Shown here: in pieces, positions 20,995 through 34,311 of the stretch
Numbering within the stretch: the stretch's first letter is position 1
How the letters are laid out: the number at the start of each line of letters is the position of its first letter
The notes under the pieces: model-generated
Database searches by the model: none
Seen by the model: only the letters and a program-made list of their open reading frames with translations
What the model was told of the DNA's origin: nothing
Translations under genes and position numbers: made by a program
Source of the DNA: Linum tenue
Lineage: Eukaryota > Streptophyta > Magnoliopsida > Malpighiales > Linaceae
DNA length: 64,000 bases
Assembly (NCBI GenBank): GCA_946122785.1
Contig: CAMGYJ010000002.1
Coordinates: forward strand, 11,916,839-11,980,838
Direction: 5' to 3'

Positions 20995-23900
20995 TGTCGC
21001 AACCGCCCTCGGAAAATCGGGGAAAGCTCGCGGATCGATTTGGAGTCGCCATCGACCATACTTGGGGTGGATCGAACACCCATTTCCGGTTTTAATTTTT
21101 GTTAAAACCAGAATTCTGGTCTGCGAATTTTAGATTTTGGGTTTGGGAGTACGGTTACGTGTGGGGAAGTGTATTCACACCCCACAACGCCCCAAATGGG
21201 TACTACTTAAATCGATAAGTTTTAAAAGGGTTGGTGTGTTATTGTTTGTGCATTATTGTGTATTTAATTATATGATTTGATTTAATTTGATATTTATTAA
21301 TATACGATTCGATCATTACGACTATTGACGTAAATCTCGAAAGGTAAAGAAAGAGTTTTATAATTAGTTGGACTCGAACCTATCGGTTGCCTACGTACCC
21401 GACTTAGTCGGGATCAAAGTCCACGTAGTTCGTTTATTTTGAACGATTTAAAAAAGAGACCTTAACACGTTTTATTGACACATGATTAAGATAATGATTT
21501 GAGTTGTTATGAAATGCATTTTGGTAATTGAGTGGTTAACAATTTCGACATAATTTCGTCATAAATTAATATATTAAGGTATTTTTGCTATAATTTCGTA
21601 TTAATAAACTCTGATGCCGCAACAAAAATAAGGAGTAAATGTTTAGAAGTGATGAGATTAATTCTGAGTTAAACCAAATTAAGAAATTTAACATGCGTAT
21701 AGTAGTTAAGAGCTTTGTGTGTTAAGCTTAGTTTATAACATAATTAACTGGAAGGATTAGTAATGGACAAAACAATGGTTAATTGTTTTGGCCGAGAATG
21801 AGTTAAAATCTCCCCATTAGCACCTATTGGCCGCAAAATCTCTTCTTCTTTCTTTCATAAACGAAAACTAAACAGCGAGAAAGAGAGAAGGCAACCAACC
21901 CACAAACCTCTTACCTTTTCCTCTTCTGTTCGACGGAAAACGAACCAGAAGGAAGAAGAAGAGCCTCGATCTGATCGACTTTTTTCTCAGTCCAAAGAAG
22001 ATTAGAGTTTTGACAGCCGGCCACAAGAAACGACGAGGACCACCCAAAATTGACCAGAAAATGTCAATCTAGGTAAGATTACGGCCTGCATGTATGTTTT
22101 CTGTTTGATTTGGGGTTTCAATTTGGGGATTTGGAACTTTATGGTCTGGGTTTTTGGTTTTGGAACGGAGGAATACGGAGAGCGGAGAAGCGGTGAATGG
22201 GGTACCGCTTCGTCGACGATGACAGTGGCGTCGGTGTCGAAGCATCAACCGCCGGCGACTGCAACTACCCGCCGGCGACGAGAGGGCATCGGGAAAGAAG
22301 GTAATCATTTTTTTTTTATTTTTCCTATTTCTTCCGATTCGCTTGTTTAGATCTTTATTCTGACTAAATAGCTTCTAAACAAGCAAGATTTTTGGTAATA
22401 TCCTTCTTCTTAAACTGGTTAGGAGGTTTTGAGAGTGGATTTCATGACTGTGAACGGAAAGTGTTCAATGTTTTGAGAAAATGACTGTGTTTGTGAGTTC
22501 ATATGGGTTATAGGCTCGTTTTTATGGATTGTGACAATGTGGAATTCCCATGGATTGCTAAGGTATCGATTTAGCTCTTTTCCTGGGGTAAAGCTTCACA
22601 AATCAAAATTAGTGCTCAAATCAATTTGGTGGTTTGGTTCTAAGAGTTCGGTTTTGTGATGATTGAGTCTGATGATTTTACGATATGGATTGGAATCTGG
22701 AAACCTTATGATATCTGTTGTGGCTTTACACTCTGCAAACTTTGTGGGTTATGAAAAATGGTGGTTGAAAGGTGTGCCCGTGGTTTAGGCTATAGGTTGA
22801 CTAGAGTAGTGGGTTTGTTGATCCTTTTGGTTTTACCTTGATTGAATAATATGGGATGACTGATTCTGGTTAGTTTTGATAAATTGATAGTGTTACGAAT
22901 CTGGGTTGTGTATCGAGATTCATATGTTATGGTTTATGGCTGAAAATTATTGATGGTTTTGCGGTAGCTAGTTACTTTGGGGTGGTTTAATTTTACATAA
23001 GATGGGTGTCCTAACTCCCAAGTAAAATACAAAATATAGCAGAGAAAACAGAACTAGCTTTTATTGTAGCTCATGATATTAGTTATATAGGCATGTTTGG
23101 GATTGGATATACTAATCAAAGCGACTGACACAAAACACAGAAAGGAAACATCTAGCTTTTACTTGTGGATATGCTCAATCATGGAAATATTTTAATAGAT
23201 ATACTGAAATAAATGACAAAAACTGATAGACTAGAAAGGAATATGATGAACTTATAAAGAAAGCAGTAAACTCGATTTGTTGATTTATTTTGCTATCATG
23301 GTGAGATTAGCCGTTTTGTAATTTGAATGGCGTTGCTTGAGCTTGGAGGTGGGTTTTGGCTTTTGGTAAACTTTAATTATGAGTCGACATGAACTAAACA
23401 AATGAATAATCAGTTGTTGGGTTATTTGTTGTTAACCAACCTTTTGCTTGCCCTTTGGTGAAGGGGATGGCTGCTGCCTCTTCCCCTAGCTTTTGGGAGC
23501 TTTGCTGGTTGCTACTGCCTTTGGCTGCTGCTTTTTTCTACTTATGACTTTGTGTGGTGTTGTCGTTTGTTTGTGTCTATGAAGAAGAAGAAACAGTAGC
23601 AGTAGCAGCGAAGGGAAGGGGAGGGAAATTTTTGTTGTCTGTATATTGAAGAAGGAGAAAGGAATTCTCAGAAGAAAAAAATTGGGAAGTGGAAGAGAAG
23701 AGAAGAGCTCTTTTCGTTCGTGGGGAGGAAGAAGAAGAACCACAGCAGCAGAAGAAGTCCTCCCTTTGCAAGAACCCAAAGGGTCCTTTTTTATAGAAAA
23801 ATGGCAGCTTGGGGAACAAGTTTCTACAGTAGCGGGTTTGGCCAGACCTGTCTGGGTCAGGCCTGTTTGGGTTGATTTTGTTGACTTTGGCTTGACCAGA

Positions 23901-24521
23901 GTTGACTTTCGTTGACCTTTGGTATAGGCCTTAGTCGACTTTGGACATTGACCCAAGTGGGCTAGGCTTTGACTTTGTCTTCTAAACTTGGGCCTAATGT
24001 ATTATTCTGTGTAATAGAATTGTTGTTTGTAATTAATTGTAATGGTTATTTGTAAGTGGTAAGAGTTTTAACAAAAGGGTGTTTATTTATTATTGTACCA
24101 GATTGAAACCCAAACCTCATGGAGACAACATCAAAAGAAATCAATTCCATTGAAGCAATTGGGGAATTATTTGAAAACCATTCTCCAACCCAAGTCGCAA
24201 TTTTTATAATCCCATCTTGACTATAAAGCGCAATGCCAATCTTTCTTAATCAAAACACAAATGTGACAAGTTACCGCAACTTTAAGTCATTCCACCACCT
24301 TTAGATTTGCTATAGCAAATCTTGTAGGGTCTAGACAACCATACTCACCATAACCACCTTTATTCATATTTAGCAAAAAAAAGGCGACAACCATACTCAC
24401 CATAACCACCTTCATTCATATTTAGCAAAAAAGGTGTGTGTGATTCGCTATTGCCAAGTTAAACGAAAACTAAAATTTATTTAATTTAACAATTTAACCC
24501 GGACAAAAAGTGGTGTCTACA
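20995..24521 (-). repeat. LTR 2 of the array (3527 bp), the central LTR
   Basis: Carries the 2-bp insertion and the T variant shared with LTR 3, and a 10-T run near 22308 where LTRs 1 and 3 have 9 T. It is flanked on both sides by complete internal regions, so it serves as an LTR for both neighbours. Confidence 0.93.
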
Positions 24522-27500
24522 GTTGCCCCCCTTTGTATATCTCTTGGTATTTGAGAGGTATACAAAGTTCTTTTTAAGACACCACGTTTTGATAATGTTA
24601 ATGATGGGTCGATTATTTGGTTATGACGATGCATTCAAGTTGTTTGGGATAAACTAGTTAAACAAATTGAAAGGTGATATAAAAGAGCATTCAAGTTGTT
24701 CAGGGTCTAACTTGCTAAACAAATTAAATTATGACGCAATCACGTTGTTCGGGGTATGAAGGGCTAAACAATTGTTGATAGCAATGTGATAAGGTTGTCC
24801 GGGATATGACATGCTAGACATTTTCTTACAATGCAACCAAATTGTTAGGGATATAACGTGCTGAACATTTGTTGATGGTAATGCGATAGGGTTGTCCGGG
24901 ATATGACATGCTAGACATTTGTACTGACAAGGCAATCAAATTTGTTCAGGGTAAGACATGCTAAAAATTTATTGGTTGCAAAGCTCTGGGGTTGTCCGGG
25001 ATATGACATGCTAGACAATCAATGCATGCGATGTTGGAAATGAGTATGGGAAATCATGGGATGAGTATGATTATGTCGTGTACTGAAAGGTAAGTGAAGT
25101 GAAGTGTGAGAATAGTATGATTTGGATTTTATGGTCCCATGGCGGTAGAGCCAGATTTGAGATTTTTATCCATGGCGGTATAGCATGATTCGGTTCTATT
25201 TTGTTCCCCATGGCGGTATAGCCTGACTTGGGGTTTTTGCCTATAGCCGTATAGGCTGGTTTGTTTTATGTATGGCGATATAGCCTGTGTTGGTTTCTTT
25301 GTGTGACTGTATAACTTGCTTTGGTTTTTGCATGACGGTATGGTCTGAGTTGGTATTCAGGTATTTTGGTATGTCGGCGGTAGGGCCTGAGTTGGTATTT
25401 AGATATGTTGGTGGTAGGGTCTGAGTTGGTATTTATGTTTTGTTGTGTGGCAGTATAGCCTGAGTTGGTATTTAATCTTGTTCCCGTGGCGGTATAGCCT
25501 AATTTTGGGGTAATCTTGTTCCCCATGGCGGTATAGCCTGATTTCGGGTTTTATGCTGGTAGGGCCTGATTTGGGTTACTGTGTGGCGGTATAGCCTGTG
25601 TTGGTAGAGATTTGTATTTGGCTTCACATTGATGGGCAAATGCAAGGTATTTTGTGATATGATACGATATGATATGATTTGATGAGGTATATTGCGGGAA
25701 GGTATGCCCACCGATTGATATCTAATTTTGCTTGAAATTTCTAGTAATTAGTCATCTAATGAATGATGTCATGTGATAATTTTGACGCGTATTTGGATAA
25801 ATTGTTGATGTCATATGATGTGAGTTGAAGTGCATTTGAAAAAGATTGTATGATGAGTCAGATGATGATGTCTTGAAGGATATGCCACGGAAAGAGTTTA
25901 ATCCCTAATCATGGTTTTGATATTTTGTCAAGGATTTTCTTAAATTGATCATCCACAAGGAACTACGTCATTGTCCCTTTTGTAAGCTTGATCTTTAGTT
26001 GTGCTTGCGCTGGAGTAGAATGGATGTCGTTGGTGGGTACTTTTCTTCCTTCTCCACCTTGGACACTAGTGTTTGAGTGGCTGATGTGTTTGCCAAATGA
26101 TCTTCTTATTCATCAGATGTGTTTGTTAGGTTGATTATGTAGGAGGATTATGTAGCATGGTGGCCTCGATATAAAGTGATCTTTTAGTTTGATCTTCTTG
26201 ATATGCGAGCATTTCGTGGAAGAGGAATTTGTCATTTCGGGGTATTGTCTTGTTGATGTCGGTTTTCTAGACATGCTTGATTGCCTCCTCCGGGAGGTGT
26301 GAGATAGAAAATACTTCATCGAATGATAGTTTGCTTGACCCGTTGGCCCAATAAAATAGGGGTATCTTGGCATCTCTTCATGAAGTGGTGGGAAACATGA
26401 GTAGTTGGACATGTGAGGTTTTGAGGTGCTTCATCCTATAGGTTGTATCTTGTTATTTGGGCACTTCTATCTTCAGGTATGTCCTGTTGGTGCCAGCTCT
26501 GGGTTGCTTGTTGCTCAAGTTATGGTTCCACGCTTCTTCTCTTGAGTAATCATGGTATATAGGTAGTCATGAGTCCCTTTTATCCAAGCCGCTTTAAGGA
26601 TGATTTGACTGACTAGTAGGATAGCTTGAACAGATTGATTCAATATCTCTAAGATTTCTTGTTTGCTCATGATTTGGAGAGTTAGGAAACCCACTTTCTG
26701 AGTGTTTGAACTTCTTTCTTTGCTGGGTTGCACCAATTTGCCCCCGAGAAGATGTTACTTGCTTCCCACTCTTTAAAACAAAGTGTAACTTTTGCCAATC
26801 TTGACTTAAGATGAATGCAAACAATGTTTGTAAAATCTTGTTTCAGAAAGCGTAATGGGAACATAATTTTAGAAATCAAAGCCTTGCTTTAGAGACGTGT
26901 GTGCAATTTGAGAAAAAATAGTTCTTGTGTGTTTATTGCCACGTTGTTTAAAAACCTTTTTTATAAGCCAAGCCATGAGAATATCCATAAGCCCTCACTT
27001 TCAGTCTCACTTTTACGGTCAATTTCACTCTCTCATTCCTATGGGTGCTTCGAGTATATGACACTTCGGCTACTATCAAGATTCTGGTCATCAATTTGAT
27101 GGATAAATGCGCTTGAGGAATAGGTTTGATGATCATGGAGAGTTCGAGCGATCTTTGTATGGTCTTGTTGTGGGATTTCTTGAATTTTCTAGAAACGAGG
27201 CTCTTTTTCTATATGGGTTCCAATCGTAAGAGTTCTCGTGTTTTGAGAAGTTTACTTTCCCCAAATGAGAGGCGGGCAAAGGAAATTTATATGGAATTTG
27301 ACTTTAGTCATGTGAAACTTCGTGTTGAGGGATATTTGGCTTGTCCCCAAGGTATGAGACGACTTGATGGAAATATGAGATCATCCCTTCTTGTCGTAAA
27401 AAGTTTCTTGTGGAGGGATATTTGGCTTGCCCCCAAAGTATGAGATCGACTGATGGATTGAGGAGATGTTTGTCGAGGAAAGTTTCATTTTCATCGAGAA

Positions 27501-29222
27501 TGGTGGCTCATCTCGGGCATCTTTGTGGATATATATTTGGCTCAAGTTGCCCCCTTGTCTTGAAACTTGGTTCGGAGAGGTGGGGTTGAGTAATTAGTAT
27601 CCAAGATCATTTGAGTAGAAAATTCGATTATGAAAATATTCTCACTTGTTGAGATCCATGTTTGACCTCAAAAGGATGGGTAAGGAGATATGGGTATGAC
27701 GCAAACTTTGACTTCTCATCGGATCTCGAAACGATGAATGCTGAAAACCCTTGTACGGTGTAGTGATGGTCGTCAAAGTCTTATATCATGGGGATTCTTG
27801 TTTGACTTGAATGCGAGACTTCAAGTGATTGATAATGAGGATGATCATGGGGCTGGATTTTAGATCAAGCAAACATTCTTGTCTTGGGATACCCATCTTA
27901 TTCAAGGTTTTCTTACATCATTTCCTCAGGCTTGGCAGACGAATACCCTTCTTTTGAAGATGTGATTAATTTGACACTAGCCTCGCATTAGTGTTCAGAT
28001 CACAGGTTGATCGAGAGAATGACTCTACATTGCTCTTGTGACCACTTTGAAGGCAGACTCGAAATCATCCTTTTGGCCTTTTAGAAAGGTAGTCAATAAC
28101 CTTTATTCGTGACTTGCTTGAGAATTATGACTTCAAGTGCTCATGCATGGGGTATCCAACGTGTAAGTCCCACGAGCTTTTTCTATTTTGATTTTTTTTC
28201 ATGCCTTTTTGGCTTCTTTTTTTTTTTTGCTCTTTTTTTGTGTGGGACTTACTTGGCTTTGCTATGCCCCCATACATATTGGTATTTTTGACGCTTTTGA
28301 TTTTTGTATACGAGCATGAAGTTGTTAGGAGATTTGTCAATATAGCAATCTTTGTGAGTGGTCCTCCTTGTTGGCTAGGCCACTTGGTCATTCCTTTCTC
28401 GAAGAAGCGGGATATCTTATGCTGGCACGTATTGTTCGAATGCTATTTTTACTTGAATAGCCCACAATTCGGACTTAGGCATGTAGGCATTTGGACAATG
28501 GGGCTTTTTGTCTCATTAAAACCTCAACTGATGATGTGAGTTTGTCAAATTGGATCATTCAACCTCCTCAATCTTCTGGCCGTTAGGGCTTTGTGGGAAT
28601 TTGGCTATTATGATGTCGGCATATCGGTGCTCATGGACTATGATTTGGCTACTCAACCTCCTTTCTAGCCGAGCCTTAATTTGATAGAGGACATTGGTTA
28701 GGGTAGTGACAAGCTTCTATAAGCAGCCTAGTGTCGTATCCCCGTTACACCCTTTGACTATTTAGCTAAGTAAACAGTTGACCCCAGTGGGTGTTTATGC
28801 TCTCGAATATGGTAAAATGTGCATACTCTCAATATGAGTGGATTGCACAAATTATGGCACCGATAGGGTGCTTATAACCACTCGGCACCAGTGGGGTGCA
28901 TATAATGACTTAATATGGAAATCTCATGGCTTAACATGAAATTTTGAAATGTAGTTTTAAGGTTCCCATTTTTAGAGAAAACAAGGTGATCTTAAAGTTT
29001 TTTTTTTTGGAAAAGATGCTCATCATTTTGAAAAGACAAGGAACATTGATGCAAATATCTAAATAAAGATTGATAGTAGTCACACGATGTTTTGAATAGG
29101 TGGAAATGCAAACGACATTTATTCTTCAACAAAGGTTGATACGTTGCTTCAACATGGTAGAATATATCTACATTTGTTTGATAAGGACCAAGTCTTGAGT
29201 CAAACTTTATCTCTTGGCATGT

Positions 29223-29755
29223 TCACTGATCTTCATGAGTTGGGAGTGGGGTTTCGTTGATGATTTGACGCTTGGCTTCCCCTTCGAACTTCAACCGTCC
29301 AACTTTCACCATTTCTTGTACCCTTATCTTTAATGCATTGCAATTTTCCACCGAGTATCCCGTTACTCCGGAATGATAATCACATCGTCTATCAACTCTG
29401 TACCATGTTGGATATGGAGGTTGCAGAGTCTCGCCCGACATAGGAGTGATTAGTCGATCTTGGAGTAATTGAGGGAAAAGTTTGGCATATGTGAGTGGGA
29501 TAGGATCAAATTTCTTTTTTGTTTTACCGGGATAATGTGATATCGATTACCCCTTTGTTTTGGAAATGGCGTATGATTTGGGAACGTCAGTTGGTTGGAA
29601 AAGTTCTTGTCGCCGGATGACACATTGCCAATTTGAACTTCAATGTTCTCCTAGTTTGTCAAAATCTTCAAGATCATGGTAACTTCCTCTTTCATGTCCT
29701 CGAGTGCTATCACTCGTCTTTTGATGTCGTCCAATTCCTTCTGGATTAACTCCAT
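29223..29755 (-). pseudogene. Gag remnant, Tat/Ogre-type (copy B)
   Basis: Identical by eye to copy A with the same early stop and the same PPYPTWYRVDRRCDYH region. Shared inactivating changes show that the unit was already defective when it was duplicated. Confidence 0.7.
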
Positions 29756-30764
29756 AGTGAGCTCGGCCTTGGATCCGGTCGAGTACTTAAGGGTTTGATG
29801 TTATCCTCGTGGATGAGCAACCTTAGAGAATCCCAATTTTGTTAATTCGTTTCATGGTTCTAAATGAGATGAATGCATGATGGTTATGCTCAATGATAAG
29901 ATTGTAAATACGAAGTATTTTTTCGATGGATGCATATGTACTTTTTAACATGATTAATATGAATGAATGAAGAAATGACGGTGTGAGCTTCTCGGGACCT
30001 TTGCTAATCGAGGATAAAACTCGGGAAATTAGAAATGCCAAAATAGGAATAATACTTGATATTATTAGAAATGCCCATAAAATATCATATTCGTAAAGCA
30101 GAAACATGGGTGCACTCCTATGAATGCGTAAAACATGTTTGTTAGATTAGTCGAGTCAAATTAGAATTAATTGTCGACTCATCTATAACTGTTTAGGCAA
30201 AACTAAAATGAAAATGAGTTTAAAATTCTTTCACACATACAAATAAATTACTGTCATTCACGAATGATTTGCAAAACACATATTCCACGTATAAGCAAGA
30301 CAAGAACTGATCATAAGATAAATTCTTTCACAAAATTTGCCTTATTGAGGTAAACCTAAGATATTTTGGGAGCATAACATAGGTTTTTGGGTAGGCTCTG
30401 AGATAAGTTGCGGTTTAGGTAGTTTCTAGGTAAACTATATGCTGGATAGGGATCTTAAGGAATCAAGCTCCCAAGTTGTATCACACTATAACCCTTTCGA
30501 GTTTAGCATGATACCTCAAATCATCCTCGGATTTGAGTTCAACCTGGTTGGGAAGTTTTCGCATTTCCCCTACTATTGTAGGAGTCACGGTACTTTCTTC
30601 CTTTTTTTCTATAAGGACAGCTCGGGTATAGAGCTTTTATGAATGAATGCAAATAATTAAATGCGATATAAATTAAATGAGCAAATAGAGAAAGTAAACA
30701 CCCAACAAATCAAAGATAGAAAGAAAACTTATCGATATAAATAATATAGCTCGACTCTCAAATT

Positions 30765-30784
30765 GGTCCCCAGCGGAGTCGCCA
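30765..30784 (-). other. Primer-binding site between internal B and LTR 3
   Basis: Second copy of the site at 20974-20993, unchanged. Confidence 0.75.
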
Positions 30785-30785
30785 C

Positions 30786-33700
30786 TGTCGCAACCGCCCT
30801 CGGAAAATCGGGGAAAGCTCGCGGATCGATTTGGAGTCGCCATCGACCATACTTGGGGTGGATCGAACACCCATTTCCGGTTTTAATTTTTGTTAAAACC
30901 AGAATTCTGGTCTGCGAATTTTAGATTTTGGGTTTGGGAGTACGGTTACGTGTGGGGAAGTGTATTCACACCCCACAACGCCCCAAATGGGTACTACTTA
31001 AATCGATAAGTTTTAAAAGGGTTGGTGTGTTATTGTTTGTGCATTATTGTGTATTTAATTATATGATTTGATTTAATTTGATATTTATTAATATACGATT
31101 CGATCATTACGACTATTGACGTAAATCTTGAAAGGTAAAGAAAGAGTTTTATAATTAGTTGGACTCGAACCTATCGGTTGCCTACGTACCCGACTTAGTC
31201 GGGATCAAAGTCCACGTAGTTCGTTTATTTTGAACGATTTAAAAAAGAGACCTTAACACGTTTTATTGACACATGATTAAGATAATGATTTGAGTTGTTA
31301 TGAAATGCATTTTGGTAATTGAGTGGTTAACAATTTCGACATAATTTCGTCATAAATTAATATATTAAGGTATTTTTGCTATAATTTCGTATTAATAAAC
31401 TCTGATGCCGCAACAAAAATAAGGAGTAAATGTTTAGAAGTGATGAGATTAATTCTGAGTTAAACCAAATTAAGAAATTTAACATGCGTATAGTAGTTAA
31501 GAGCTTTGTGTGTTAAGCTTAGTTTATAACATAATTAACTGGAAGGATTAGTAATGGACAAAACAATGGTTAATTGTTTTGGCCGAGAATGAGTTAAAAT
31601 CTCCCCATTAGCACCTATTGGCCGCAAAATCTCTTCTTCTTTCTTTCATAAACGAAAACTAAACAGCGAGAAAGAGAGAAGGCAACCAACCCACAAACCT
31701 CTTACCTTTTCCTCTTCTGTTCGACGGAAAACGAACCAGAAGGAAGAAGAAGAGCCTCGATCTGATCGACTTTTTTCTCAGTCCAAAGAAGATTAGAGTT
31801 TTGACAGCCGGCCACAAGAAACGACGAGGACCACCCAAAATTGACCAGAAAATGTCAATCTAGGTAAGATTACGGCCTGCATGTATGTTTTCTGTTTGAT
31901 TTGGGGTTTCAATTTGGGGATTTGGAACTTTATGGTCTGGGTTTTTGGTTTTGGAACGGAGGAATACGGAGAGCGGAGAAGCGGTGAATGGGGTACCGCT
32001 TCGTCGACGATGACAGTGGCGTCGGTGTCGAAGCATCAACCGCCGGCGACTGCAACTACCCGCCGGCGACGAGAGGGCATCGGGAAAGAAGGTAATCATT
32101 TTTTTTTATTTTTCCTATTTCTTCCGATTCGCTTGTTTAGATCTTTATTCTGACTAAATAGCTTCTAAACAAGCAAGATTTTTGGTAATATCCTTCTTCT
32201 TAAACTGGTTAGGAGGTTTTGAGAGTGGATTTCATGACTGTGAACGGAAAGTGTTCAATGTTTTGAGAAAATGACTGTGTTTGTGAGTTCATATGGGTTA
32301 TAGGCTCGTTTTTATGGATTGTGACAATGTGGAATTCCCATGGATTGCTAAGGTATCGATTTAGCTCTTTTCCTGGGGTAAAGCTTCACAAATCAAAATT
32401 AGTGCTCAAATCAATTTGGTGGTTTGGTTCTAAGAGTTCGGTTTTGTGATGATTGAGTCTGATGATTTTACGATATGGATTGGAATCTGGAAACCTTATG
32501 ATATCTGTTGTGGCTTTACACTCTGCAAACTTTGTGGGTTATGAAAAATGGTGGTTGAAAGGTGTGCCCGTGGTTTAGGCTATAGGTTGACTAGAGTAGT
32601 GGGTTTGTTGATCCTTTTGGTTTTACCTTGATTGAATAATATGGGATGACTGATTCTGGTTAGTTTTGATAAATTGATAGTGTTACGAATCTGGGTTGTG
32701 TATCGAGATTCATATGTTATGGTTTATGGCTGAAAATTATTGATGGTTTTGCGGTAGCTAGTTACTTTGGGGTGGTTTAATTTTACATAAGATGGGTGTC
32801 CTAACTCCCAAGTAAAATACAAAATATAGCAGAGAAAACAGAACTAGCTTTTATTGTAGCTCATGATATTAGTTATATAGGCATGTTTGGGATTGGATAT
32901 ACTAATCAAAGCGACTGACACAAAACACAGAAAGGAAACATCTAGCTTTTACTTGTGGATATGCTCAATCATGGAAATATTTTAATAGATATACTGAAAT
33001 AAATGACAAAAACTGATAGACTAGAAAGGAATATGATGAACTTATAAAGAAAGCAGTAAACTCGATTTGTTGATTTATTTTGCTATCATGGTGAGATTAG
33101 CCGTTTTGTAATTTGAATGGCGTTGCTTGAGCTTGGAGGTGGGTTTTGGCTTTTGGTAAACTTTAATTATGAGTCGACATGAACTAAACAAATGAATAAT
33201 CAGTTGTTGGGTTATTTGTTGTTAACCAACCTTTTGCTTGCCCTTTGGTGAAGGGGATGGCTGCTGCCTCTTCCCCTAGCTTTTGGGAGCTTTGCTGGTT
33301 GCTACTGCCTTTGGCTGCTGCTTTTTTCTACTTATGACTTTGTGTGGTGTTGTCGTTTGTTTGTGTCTATGAAGAAGAAGAAACAGTAGCAGTAGCAGCG
33401 AAGGGAAGGGGAGGGAAATTTTTGTTGTCTGTATATTGAAGAAGGAGAAAGGAATTCTCAGAAGAAAAAAATTGGGAAGTGGAAGAGAAGAGAAGAGCTC
33501 TTTTCGTTCGTGGGGAGGAAGAAGAAGAACCACAGCAGCAGAAGAAGTCCTCCCTTTGCAAGAACCCAAAGGGTCCTTTTTTATAGAAAAATGGCAGCTT
33601 GGGGAACAAGTTTCTACAGTAGCGGGTTTGGCCAGACCTGTCTGGGTCAGGCCTGTTTGGGTTGATTTTGTTGACTTTGGCTTGACCAGAGTTGACTTTC

Positions 33701-34311
33701 GTTGACCTTTGGTATAGGCCTTAGTCGACTTTGGACATTGACCCAAGTGGGCTAGGCTTTGACTTTGTCTTCTAAACTTGGGCCTAATGTATTATTCTGT
33801 GTAATAGAATTGTTGTTTGTAATTAATTGTAATGGTTATTTGTAAGTGGTAAGAGTTTTAACAAAAGGGTGTTTATTTATTATTGTACCAGATTGAAACC
33901 CAAACCTCATGGAGACAACATCAAAAGAAATCAATTCCATTGAAGCAATTGGGGAATTATTTGAAAACCATTCTCCAACCCAAGTCGCAATTTTTATAAT
34001 CCCATCTTGACTATAAAGCGCAATGCCAATCTTTCTTAATCAAAACACAAATGTGACAAGTTACCGCAACTTTAAGTCATTCCACCACCTTTAGATTTGC
34101 TATAGCAAATCTTGTAGGGTCTAGACAACCATACTCACCATAACCACCTTTATTCATATTTAGCAAAAAAAAGGCGACAACCATACTCACCATAACCACC
34201 TTCATTCATATTTAGCAAAAAAGGTGTGTGTGATTCGCTATTGCCAAGTTAAACGAAAACTAAAATTTATTTAATTTAACAATTTAACCCGGACAAAAAG
34301 TGGTGTCTACA
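30786..34311 (-). repeat. LTR 3 of the array (3526 bp)
   Basis: Private difference AAATCTTGAAAGG where LTRs 1 and 2 have AAATCTCGAAAGG (near 31127). Otherwise like LTR 2 apart from one T in a homopolymer. Confidence 0.93.

Larger units (their letters stand above)
24522..30785 (-). mobile_element. Internal region B of the array (6264 bp)
   Basis: Same length as region A and, as far as I could read, base for base the same, including minisatellite lengths and homopolymer runs. Polypurine tract at 24522-24535, primer site at 30784-30765. Confidence 0.9.
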
